A stretch of DNA of 42,840 bases from Blastopirellula marina (GTDB taxonomy: Bacteria > Planctomycetota > Planctomycetia > Pirellulales > Thermoguttaceae), in assembly GCA_020721965.1 (NCBI GenBank), contig DYLS01000027.1:3932-46771 (forward strand), written 5' to 3'. The position numbers and the translations under genes are program-made. The notes below the pieces were generated by a model. That model worked only from the letters and a program-made list of their open reading frames with translations, ran no database searches and had not been told where the DNA came from. Below, piece after piece: positions 7,633 to 15,285 of the stretch (the stretch's first letter is position 1; every line of letters begins with the position of its first letter).

Positions 7633-7703
7633 ATGAAGACGGTTAATCCGATTTGTGCGCGCCTTTTCTTGCGCAGACTTATGCCAGAGGTCTGATAAAT
7701 AAC

Positions 7704-7716
7704 GGGTAAAATACCC
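7704..7716 (+). promoter_or_regulatory. Small palindrome at the start of the first kinase gene
   Basis: GGGTA-AAA-TACCC lies two bases upstream of the ATG at 7719. It overlaps the only TAAAAT-like element and occupies the place of the ribosome-binding site. It may be an operator or simply a weak hairpin restricting translation. No good -35 was seen. Low confidence. Confidence 0.25.
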
Positions 7717-7718
7717 TC

Positions 7719-10331
7719 ATGCCCGCCGAACTGGACTTCCTAAAAGAGACCTGTCAGATTACCAACGCCGAATGGGCCGCGCTCCTCGACCGTGAAACAG
7801 GACGCTGGCAGGTGCGGGCCGCGCACCAACTCAACAGGCCGTTACGCGAATCGATGCTCGAGCATCTCTCCCGTCCCGCGGTGGACGCGTGGCTCTGTGG
7901 CGCGGTCAATGCAGGCAGGCCGCGCTCGCGTCCCGTTCCCGAAATCCCCCTGCTCGAAAAATCCACCCTCTTTGTATACCCGGTCCGCAACACCAATTCC
8001 GTTATCATTGTGGCCGCCAGAAAGATGGATGCGCGCTCCCAGTCCGTCTGGAAACTCGTCTCCTCCATGCATTCCCGCGCCGAACGCGAAGACGGCGTTT
8101 CGCTCCTCCAATCCGAACTGCTCCTGCCCAACCTCCAATCCGAAGCCCCCTACGACCAGACCCGCGTCCTCAGCCGCGCCCTGCGTATGTTTACCGCCCG
8201 CGCCAAGGCCCAGGGCGGGTGGCTCTCCATTCGCCGCGCCGACATGCTGGACGTGCTCGCCCAGTGGAACAGCCCCCCATCGGCGGGCGCGGCCATCTCC
8301 ATCGAAGAAGACCCCCTCTGGCGGCGCGTCAACAAAACCCTGAAACCGCTTCTGCTCGATGCCAGCCAGGCCGATTGGGAGCGCGTCCCGCGCGAAGCCG
8401 TGCGCGGCGGCTCGAAAGCCTGGGCCTGCTTCCCGCTCCTCATTGGCCAGCGCATGATCGGCGCCGTGGCGCTTTGGCGGCAGAAACCCTTCACCGAAGA
8501 GCAAGCCCTCGCGCTCGATAACCTCTCCGCGCAGGTCGCCCCCGTCATCGAAATCATCATCACCTTCGCGGCCATGGCCGAACACCTGCGCCGTCTTGCC
8601 GTCCTCAACGACTTTGCCCTCACCGTCGCCTCCGCCCAAAACCTCGACCAGATTGCCCGCCGCATCTTTGCACTCGTGGCGCGCGTCTTCCGCACCGAGC
8701 GCATCGCCCTCAACCTGCTCTCGGTGGATGGCAGCATCCTGCGCGAGTACCGCAACCGCGACGGGAAGGTGGCCCTGCTCAACACCGAATCGAAGGGACA
8801 CCCTCTCGCACCCCTGCTCAAAAGCGGGAAGACGCTTCGCCTCGCCGACGCCCCCGCGGCGGGGTTCGCCCCCACGCAGGCGGATTCTGTCTCGGTCCTT
8901 TTCATGCCACTCCGTTACCGTGGACGTATCATCGGCGCCCTCACGCTCGAAAGCGCCCGCCACGAAGCCTTCAGCATCTACGACGAACACCTGCTGGGCG
9001 TCATCACCAGCCACCTCGCGGGGTTGGTGGAATACAGCCGCCTGCGCGAAGAAGCCGAATCCCGCGCCCGCAACCTCGGCCTTATCCACGAGGTGGTGCA
9101 GGAAGTGGTCGGCCTCACCGACAAACGCGAAATTGCCCAGATCACCGCCGACCTGCTGACGCAATACTTTTCATACGAACTCGCCACCGTCCTCCTGCTG
9201 GACGAGGCGCAGACCCCCAGCATCCGCGGCTTTGGCGGCAAGAGCGCCCCCAGTGTCGAGCGCTCCTTTGCGAAGAACGAGAACGCCATCCTTGAAGGCA
9301 TCCTCGGACGCGTCCTCCGCACGGGAGAAAGCGCGCTGGTCAACGACATCAGCGCCAGTTCCGACGTGCGTCCGTTCTCGGGCAGCGCGGCAGGCTCGCT
9401 CGTCTGCGTCTCCCTGCGCGATGGCAGTCAGGTGCTGGGCGCGGTCAGCGTGGAGCGGCGTGACAAGAACGCCTTTACCCAAAGTGACCTGCTCGACCTG
9501 GAGTCGCTGGCGGGCATTCTCGCCAGCGTAGTCTCCAGCGCGGACCAATACCAGCGCCTGCAGGAATCCATCCGCCAGTTGCGCGACGCCCAGGAGGAAC
9601 TGAAGAGCCGCATCGAAGCCCAGCGTTCCGCCGAAATGCGCCTCATCCAGGCCGCCAAACTGGCCGCCGTCGGCGAGATGGCCGCGGGCGTGGCACACGA
9701 ACTCAACAACCCGCTCACCACCGTCACGGGCTTTGCCGAACTGACCCTCGATGAACTCCCCCCCGATGCCGCCTCCCGCGCCGACATCGAACTGGTCCTG
9801 CGCGAGGCGCGCCGTGCGCGTGACGTTGTCCGCCGCCTGCTCGATTTTGCCCGCCAGACCGAATCCACCCGCGCTCTTGCCGACCTCAACGAGGTGCTTG
9901 CCGATGTCATCGAGTTGACGCGTCACCTCATGCACACCAGCGGCGTGGTCTTTACCAACGACCTTGCCCCCGACCTGCCCTGGGTGTTCATTGACCGCAA
10001 CCAGATGAAACAGGTCTTCCTCAACCTCTTCCACAACGCGTTGCAGGCCATGCCAACCGGTGGGGCTTTGAAACTGATGACGCGTAAAGCCGTCCGCGAG
10101 GGGCGCGCCTGGGTCATCGCCTCCGTCCGCGATAGCGGCCAGGGCATCCCGCCCGAATACCGCGAACGTGTCTTCGAACCGTTCTTCACCACCAAATCGG
10201 AGCAGGGCGGCACAGGACTCGGCCTCTCCGTTACCTACGGAATCGTCACCGACCATGGCGGCAGGATCGAAGTGGACAGCCAGCCTGGCGCCGGTTCCAC
10301 CTTCACCGTGTGGTTGCCCATTGATGAATAA
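7719..10331 (+). CDS. Soluble multi-GAF sensor histidine kinase
   Basis: An 870-residue protein without membrane helices. Degenerate GAF-like regions occupy about residues 1-140 and 150-280, clearer GAF domains about 285-440 and 455-600, then a coiled coil near 600-645. HisKA carries the phospho-acceptor H660 in GVAHELNNPLTTV, and the HATPase domain has NLFHNALQ, DSGQGIPPEYRERVFEP and GGTGLGLS. The NtrB/PilS-like HELNNP form of the H-box is shared with the next gene. First gene of a three-gene plus-strand operon; the next gene starts 8 bp before its stop codon. It probably phosphorylates the REC domains of the two following proteins. Confidence 0.92.
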   Translation: MPAELDFLKETCQITNAEWAALLDRETGRWQVRAAHQLNRPLRESMLEHLSRPAVDAWLCGAVNAGRPRSRPVPEIPLLEKSTLFVYPVRNTNSVIIVAARKMDARSQSVWKLVSSMHSRAEREDGVSLLQSELLLPNLQSEAPYDQTRVLSRALRMFTARAKAQGGWLSIRRADMLDVLAQWNSPPSAGAAISIEEDPLWRRVNKTLKPLLLDASQADWERVPREAVRGGSKAWACFPLLIGQRMIGAVALWRQKPFTEEQALALDNLSAQVAPVIEIIITFAAMAEHLRRLAVLNDFALTVASAQNLDQIARRIFALVARVFRTERIALNLLSVDGSILREYRNRDGKVALLNTESKGHPLAPLLKSGKTLRLADAPAAGFAPTQADSVSVLFMPLRYRGRIIGALTLESARHEAFSIYDEHLLGVITSHLAGLVEYSRLREEAESRARNLGLIHEVVQEVVGLTDKREIAQITADLLTQYFSYELATVLLLDEAQTPSIRGFGGKSAPSVERSFAKNENAILEGILGRVLRTGESALVNDISASSDVRPFSGSAAGSLVCVSLRDGSQVLGAVSVERRDKNAFTQSDLLDLESLAGILASVVSSADQYQRLQESIRQLRDAQEELKSRIEAQRSAEMRLIQAAKLAAVGEMAAGVAHELNNPLTTVTGFAELTLDELPPDAASRADIELVLREARRARDVVRRLLDFARQTESTRALADLNEVLADVIELTRHLMHTSGVVFTNDLAPDLPWVFIDRNQMKQVFLNLFHNALQAMPTGGALKLMTRKAVREGRAWVIASVRDSGQGIPPEYRERVFEPFFTTKSEQGGTGLGLSVTYGIVTDHGGRIEVDSQPGAGSTFTVWLPIDE

Positions 10332-11916
10332 TCCTCTCGTTCTTGTTCTCGACGATGAGCCTGGCATCACGCTCCTCTGCAAGCGCCTGCTGACGCGCGC
10401 TGGCTTCGACGTGGTCACGTTCACCGAGCCGCGCAAAGCCATGGACGAACTGACGCGCCGCCGCTTCGACCTCCTGCTGGTGGACATCCGCATGCCCGAT
10501 GTGGACGGTTTCGGAGTCATCGCACACGCCCAGCAGTCCCAGCCCGATATTGCCGTGCTCGTCATGACGGGCTTCGGCACGGTCGAAACGGCCATTCGCG
10601 CTCTCCGTCAAGGTGTGGACGGGTTGCTGCTCAAACCCTTCGAAAAATCCGAAGAACTCCTCTCCGCTGTGCGGTTGGCGCTGGCCGATAAACAGAAAAA
10701 ACTGGACGCAGCCCGCATCCAGACCCTGCGTCCGCTCTTTTCGGTCACCGAATCGTTACTGACGGAAACGGACCCGCGTCACCTCCTGAACTTGATCCTG
10801 TCCGCCGTTTCTGGACACTTATCCTGCGCCCAGGCCGCGTACTACCAGATCGACCCCGCGCCAGATCACCTGAACCTGCTGGCTGGGCGCGGCATCCTCC
10901 CCTTCGATGTGGACGCCGACCCGTCATCGCCGCTGGGTGTCATGGCCGCGCGGCTGGAAAGCCCGCTGATGGTCAACGCGCAGGGACCGGGCGAACCCGC
11001 CCTCCAGTCCGAACTGACGCGGCGCGGGCTGGCCGCGGCCATGTTCGTGCCGATCAACCGTCCGAGCGCGCACAGCCTGCTCTACGCGGGACGTGAGGCG
11101 GGCCAGCCGCCGTTCCGCGAAGCCGACCTGGAGATGTTCCAGATTCTTGCGCGGCAGGCGGCGATTGCCATGGAGAACGCGCGGCTCTACGCCGAGTTAC
11201 GTGACTATGTGCGCCGCGTGGAGGATTCCCAGCAGGCGCTTTTGCAAGCCGAAAAAATGGCCGCCGCTGGCAGGCTCACGGCCTCCATCGCCCACGAGAT
11301 CAACAATCCGCTTCAGGCCGTGCAGAACTGCATCCACCTCGCGGGACGCGGAGACCTGCCGCCCGAAAAACGCGCCGAGTATTTCGAACTGGCGCGCTCG
11401 GAATTGGATCGTTTGCAGGTCACCGTCCAGCGCATGTTGGATTTCTACCGTCCGAACGCGGTCTCTCCGCAGGAAGTAAACCTGTCCGATTTGTTGACGC
11501 ACGTATTGGGGTTGATGGCGAAGCAGTTGGAGGAACGCTCGATCCGCGTCCACAAGGAAGTGCCCGACAGCCTGCCGCCCATCCACGCGGTCAACAGCCA
11601 GATCCAGCAGGTGTTCATCAACCTGATACTGAACGCCTACGACGCCATGCCCAACGGCGGGGAATTGCACATCACCGCCCGCGCCGCGCGGGACGGGGTG
11701 GAGATCCTGTTTCGAGATAGCGGACCCGGCGTCCCGTCGAGCGAGAGCCGAAATATCTTCGAGCCGTTCGTCAGCACGAAGGAGGGCGGCACGGGGCTGG
11801 GGTTGACGGTCAGTTACAATATTGTCACCGCCCATGGCGGCACATTGGAATTGTTTCCCACGCGCGAACCCGGCGCCTGTTTTCGAGTGTTCATTCCTTT
11901 TGGAGGTACCCCTTGA
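10324..11916 (+). CDS. REC-GAF-histidine kinase (response regulator fused in front of a kinase)
   Basis: A 530-residue protein. An N-terminal REC domain (about 1-120; acid pair in LDDEPG, phospho-acceptor D54 in LLVDIRMPD, TGFGTVETA switch, LKPF lysine) is followed by a GAF domain (about 140-290), HisKA with H324 in SIAHEINNPL, and HATPase (NLILNAYDAM, DSGPGVPS, GGTGLGLTVS). Kinases with REC at the N-terminus often take phosphate from an upstream kinase, here presumably the H660 kinase. The start at 10324 overlaps that gene by 8 bp. The frame is open further upstream, but REC homology begins at this ATG. Confidence 0.92.
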   Translation: MNNPLVLVLDDEPGITLLCKRLLTRAGFDVVTFTEPRKAMDELTRRRFDLLLVDIRMPDVDGFGVIAHAQQSQPDIAVLVMTGFGTVETAIRALRQGVDGLLLKPFEKSEELLSAVRLALADKQKKLDAARIQTLRPLFSVTESLLTETDPRHLLNLILSAVSGHLSCAQAAYYQIDPAPDHLNLLAGRGILPFDVDADPSSPLGVMAARLESPLMVNAQGPGEPALQSELTRRGLAAAMFVPINRPSAHSLLYAGREAGQPPFREADLEMFQILARQAAIAMENARLYAELRDYVRRVEDSQQALLQAEKMAAAGRLTASIAHEINNPLQAVQNCIHLAGRGDLPPEKRAEYFELARSELDRLQVTVQRMLDFYRPNAVSPQEVNLSDLLTHVLGLMAKQLEERSIRVHKEVPDSLPPIHAVNSQIQQVFINLILNAYDAMPNGGELHITARAARDGVEILFRDSGPGVPSSESRNIFEPFVSTKEGGTGLGLTVSYNIVTAHGGTLELFPTREPGACFRVFIPFGGTP

Positions 11917-12650
11917 AACCCGTCATTCTGGTGGTGGACGATGAGCCTGTAGCCCGCCAGTCGCTTTCGGATATTCTGCGCCTGGAAGGGTATGGGGTGA
12001 CCGCCGTGCCAAACGGCCAGGCCGCCGTAGAGTTTGTCCGCACACATGCGGTGGACTTGATGGTGGTGGATTTGCGCATGCCCGGCATGGACGGGCTGGA
12101 GGTCGTTCAGGTGGTGAACCAGACTTCCCCCGACACCGAAATCATTTTGTTGACGGCCTACGGCTCCATAGAAACGGCCATTCAGGCGTTACGCCTGCGC
12201 ATCCACGATTATTTGCTCAAACCTGCGCTTCCCCCCCAGATCGTGGCGAGTGTGAAGAAAGGATTGGCCCGCCGTGACGCGCGCCTGAAAGGGCGAGGCG
12301 GCCCCAGCCTGACAGCGAGCGATGACTCCGTTTCGGAATTTCACCTGAATGATGGCATCGTTGCCGACCTTTCGCGGCGGTTGATCCGCAAGGGAAGGAA
12401 AGTCACGCATCTGACCCCCGCCGAGGGACGGTTGTTGCGCGTTCTGCTGGAGAATCCCGGCAAGGTGTTCTCGCACCGCGACCTTGTCCTGTTCGTGCAG
12501 GGATACGATACCTCGCCACAGGAAGCGCCCGAGGTCTTGCGTCCGCTGGTCAGCCGCCTGCGGCACAAACTGGAGGAGTTCCCGAACTTGATGAAGCGGA
12601 TCTCCTCGGTGCGCGGGACGGGCTATGTTTATGAGGCGGAAGAAAATTAA
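11913..12650 (+). CDS. DNA-binding response regulator, OmpR-type winged helix, TTG start
   Basis: A 245-residue regulator. The REC domain occupies residues 1-120 (VVDDEP, phospho-acceptor D53 in VVDLRMPG, TAYGSIETA, LLKP), followed by a linker and a C-terminal winged-helix domain (about 150-242; LTPAEGRLLRVLLENPGKV, VSRLRHKLEE, RGTGYVYE). The start is TTG at 11913, overlapping the previous stop by three bases, with GGAGG at 11902-11906. No in-frame ATG lies near the REC start. It is the likely transcriptional output of this operon. Its 3' end overlaps by 4 bp the end of the convergent EamA gene, so opposing transcripts collide here. Confidence 0.92.
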   Translation: MKPVILVVDDEPVARQSLSDILRLEGYGVTAVPNGQAAVEFVRTHAVDLMVVDLRMPGMDGLEVVQVVNQTSPDTEIILLTAYGSIETAIQALRLRIHDYLLKPALPPQIVASVKKGLARRDARLKGRGGPSLTASDDSVSEFHLNDGIVADLSRRLIRKGRKVTHLTPAEGRLLRVLLENPGKVFSHRDLVLFVQGYDTSPQEAPEVLRPLVSRLRHKLEEFPNLMKRISSVRGTGYVYEAEEN

Positions 12651-13594
12651 TCGTGCGGTCCCCAAATATCGGGCGGGATATTGGGCGGGCGAATCCAGCT
12701 AAGCCATCCACCTTTGTGGCTTTTCGGGGAAGGCGGCGTGACATCGTTACGCGCCAGCAGGAGACTTATGACCAATCCCGCCGCACCCATCCATTGAACG
12801 GGGGTGAGGCTTTCGCCCAGCCAGATGTGGCTGAAGATGATCGCCACCAGCAATTCACTTAAACCGAGCAGGGCGGTCTGCATCCCGCCGATGTGTTTGA
12901 CTCCCAGGAAGAGCGTCAGCCGCGCGAAGAAGGTGACGAACGTCAGCCCGATGACGGGCCACCAGGAGACGTTCCCCGCGGGCAGTTGTGGATCGAAGAG
13001 GAAGAACGCAGGGATGACAACCGCGCTCATGGCGAGAAGCGTGTACAAGGTCACGGTGGGCGCGGGGACTTCGTAAAGGACGCGTTGGTTGATGGGCAGG
13101 TGGAGGGCGTAGAAGAGCGAGCCGGTCAGCATCATCCCCACTCCGAGCCAATCCACTTCCGTGGCCGTGCCGCCTGTCAAGAGCGCCACGGCCAACGTCG
13201 CAAGCGAGAGGCGGAAGATGGTCAGGCGGCTGATGGGATGGCGGTCGAGCATCATCCACAGCGCCAAAAAAAACGGATAGAGCGAGTAGAGCAGTTGGCC
13301 GAGGGAGGCGGGCAGGCGTTCGAGCGACATGTAATAGAAGATCGAGCCAAAGCCGTTGACGACTCCCGCCAATATGCAACCAGCAAACCCCACAGGATAA
13401 ATGAAAAGAAATTGGCGCCTGAACAGGGTCACGATCAGAACGAGCAGCGCGGCCGCGCTGCCGGTGCGCAGGGCCACCACGGCCAATGGCGAAAAACCAA
13501 GCAGGATGGCCTGCCTTCCCAACACGGGTGCCAATCCGAGCAGGAAGGCCGACGCCAGCGCGGCCCGAATTCCTTTACTGCGCTCCGTTTTCAT
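12647..13594 (-). CDS. EamA-family (drug/metabolite transporter superfamily) permease
   Basis: A 315-residue polytopic membrane protein with ten predicted helices in two EamA halves (about 10-140 and 155-290). The first half starts SAFLLGLAPVLGRQAILLGFS; the second half contains TFVTFFARLTLFLGVKHIGG and a typical VQWMGAAGLVISLLLAR last helix. EamA proteins export or import amino acids, cofactors and small metabolites; the substrate is not readable. It is the last gene of the large minus-strand block, 13 bp behind the PLP-enzyme/REC fusion. This makes export of that enzyme's product an attractive but unproven idea. Confidence 0.88.
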   Translation of the reverse strand: MKTERSKGIRAALASAFLLGLAPVLGRQAILLGFSPLAVVALRTGSAAALLVLIVTLFRRQFLFIYPVGFAGCILAGVVNGFGSIFYYMSLERLPASLGQLLYSLYPFFLALWMMLDRHPISRLTIFRLSLATLAVALLTGGTATEVDWLGVGMMLTGSLFYALHLPINQRVLYEVPAPTVTLYTLLAMSAVVIPAFFLFDPQLPAGNVSWWPVIGLTFVTFFARLTLFLGVKHIGGMQTALLGLSELLVAIIFSHIWLGESLTPVQWMGAAGLVISLLLARNDVTPPSPKSHKGGWLSWIRPPNIPPDIWGPHD

Positions 13595-13607
13595 GACACC
13601 GCCATCC

Positions 13608-15269
13608 CTAGTGGATCAGCGAACGGACCTCGTCAAGGAATTCGTCGTTCAAGAAATCTCCTTTTTGCATGAGGGATTGGATCTGTCCCTCGAGGCGGCT
13701 CTTTTCTTCCGGTGTCAATTCCTTGGCGGACGCGACAATGACTGGAATTTCAGCGGTCTCGGGCTTGGCCTTCAACGCGTCGAGCACGGCGAATCCGTCC
13801 ATTTCGGGCATCATCAGGTCGAGGATGATGAGGTCGGGCAATTCGCGCTGGATCGTTTCGAGTCCCGACTTCCCGTCGGCGGCCTCGATGATCTGGAAAT
13901 TTCCCTGCGACTGGAGGATGCGGCGGATCAGCCTTCGGGACTCGGGGCTGTCGTCCACGATGACGACGCGGTGGAAGCGGTCTGGCGCCACGCTGGTCAG
14001 CGCGGCCAGCAGGCCTTCCTGTGGTTTGTCCTCCGCGCGGGATGGAAGCACCACGTTGCGCGACCAGTTATCGCCGAGGATATATGGCTCGGCGGGCATG
14101 GTGTGGCCGGTGCAGTTGACGACCACGACATCCGTAGGCTTGATGGTTCCTGCGCGCACCAATTTGAACAGGCCCGCGAATGCGACTGCCGCCGCGGGTT
14201 CGGCGGAGAGACCCTCCATTTTTGCCAGGACGTGCATGGCGCGATAGGTCTCCTCGTCTGTGGCGCTTTCGAAGACGCCGTGAGTCTCGTTGACGTACTT
14301 GCGGAGCAGGGTGTAGGCGCGGCCCGGGTCTCCAGTGGCAAGTGTTTCGATGTGCGTGCGCGGCGAAAGGACCGGTTCGGCTTCCTCCAATCCCTTTTTC
14401 CAGGAGGTCACCATCGGGGCACAGCCGTCTGCCTGAATGGGCGCGATGGCTGGGATGCGGTCGACCAATCCCATCTGGCGCAGTTCGCGGAATCCCTTGT
14501 AGACGCCGATCGGTCCCATGCCGCCGCTGATGGCCTGAATATACCAATCGGGGGTGCGCCACTGGTGCGCGGCATTGGCAGGCGGCCCCAGCAGGGACGT
14601 CACCTGTTCGCTGATCTCGAAGGCAATCGTCTTCATGGCTTCGATGGAGGTGATGGTGCGCGCTCCCATGTCGAGGTACAGGTTGCGCTGTCGCGCGAAT
14701 TCCGCGGCCAGCTTCTTTGCCTGGTCATAGGAAGCGGTCACTTTGACGACTTGACTGCCATACAGCGCGATCTCACGCATCTTGACTGCGGGGACGAGGC
14801 TGGTGACGAACGCCCAGAGTTTGATCCCTGCTCGTGCCGCGTAGGCCGAATAGGAGATGGCGACATTTCCTGTGGAGGCGGCCACCATCTCGGTGATGCC
14901 CGCCTCTTTGAGCGCGGCAATCGTGACCGCGGCCTGCCGGTCCTTGAAGGAGGCGGTCGGTCCCTGACGCTCGTCCTTGATGAACAGGTTGGGGAGTCCC
15001 AGCATCATCCCAAGGTTGACGGCGCGTATCAGGGGCGATCCGCCCTCTCCAAGGCTCAGGGAAGGGTTGGGGTTGCGGATCGGCAGCAGTTCGCGATACC
15101 GCCACAGGTCGAAGGGACGACCCGCGATCTGGCGGAGAAAAGAATCCGCCAGCGAGTCGTACTCATATTCTGCTTCGCGCCACTGACTGTTACAACGAGG
15201 GCAATTGATGGAAGAAGGGAAATAAGGAGCGGCATGACCACAGTCCATGCACCGAACGACAAAAGACAT
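13608..15269 (-). CDS. Threonine synthase-like PLP enzyme fused to a C-terminal response-regulator receiver domain
   Basis: A 553-residue single open frame. Residues 1-30 form a zinc ribbon (C7, C10, C23, C26). Residues about 60-420 form a fold-type II PLP domain with the threonine-synthase signature KDERQGPTASFKDR (Schiff-base K109), STGN and the glycine loop SGGMGPIGVYKG. Residues about 430-550 form a REC domain with acid pair D439/D440, phospho-acceptor D484 in ILDLMMPEMDG and a SAKELTPEE switch region. Ordinary threonine synthase (O-phosphohomoserine to threonine) has no REC. The ATG at 15269 has AGGA about 10 bp upstream; the longer open frame overlaps the kinase gene and is not used. 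It lies 16 bp behind the hybrid kinase, which is its probable phosphodonor. The true substrate is unknown. Confidence 0.9.
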   Translation of the reverse strand: MSFVVRCMDCGHAAPYFPSSINCPRCNSQWREAEYEYDSLADSFLRQIAGRPFDLWRYRELLPIRNPNPSLSLGEGGSPLIRAVNLGMMLGLPNLFIKDERQGPTASFKDRQAAVTIAALKEAGITEMVAASTGNVAISYSAYAARAGIKLWAFVTSLVPAVKMREIALYGSQVVKVTASYDQAKKLAAEFARQRNLYLDMGARTITSIEAMKTIAFEISEQVTSLLGPPANAAHQWRTPDWYIQAISGGMGPIGVYKGFRELRQMGLVDRIPAIAPIQADGCAPMVTSWKKGLEEAEPVLSPRTHIETLATGDPGRAYTLLRKYVNETHGVFESATDEETYRAMHVLAKMEGLSAEPAAAVAFAGLFKLVRAGTIKPTDVVVVNCTGHTMPAEPYILGDNWSRNVVLPSRAEDKPQEGLLAALTSVAPDRFHRVVIVDDSPESRRLIRRILQSQGNFQIIEAADGKSGLETIQRELPDLIILDLMMPEMDGFAVLDALKAKPETAEIPVIVASAKELTPEEKSRLEGQIQSLMQKGDFLNDEFLDEVRSLIH

Positions 15270-15285
15270 GTATTTGAATCCTGCT

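Noticed and set aside
9171-10595. A 474-codon minus-strand open frame opposite the first kinase gene
   Set aside because: It lies across H-box and ATPase motifs read on the plus strand; no homology visible.
13608-15269. Ordinary thrC of the threonine pathway
   Set aside because: No hom or thrB neighbour, and a complete REC domain is fused to it; the generic threonine-synthase-like label is safer.
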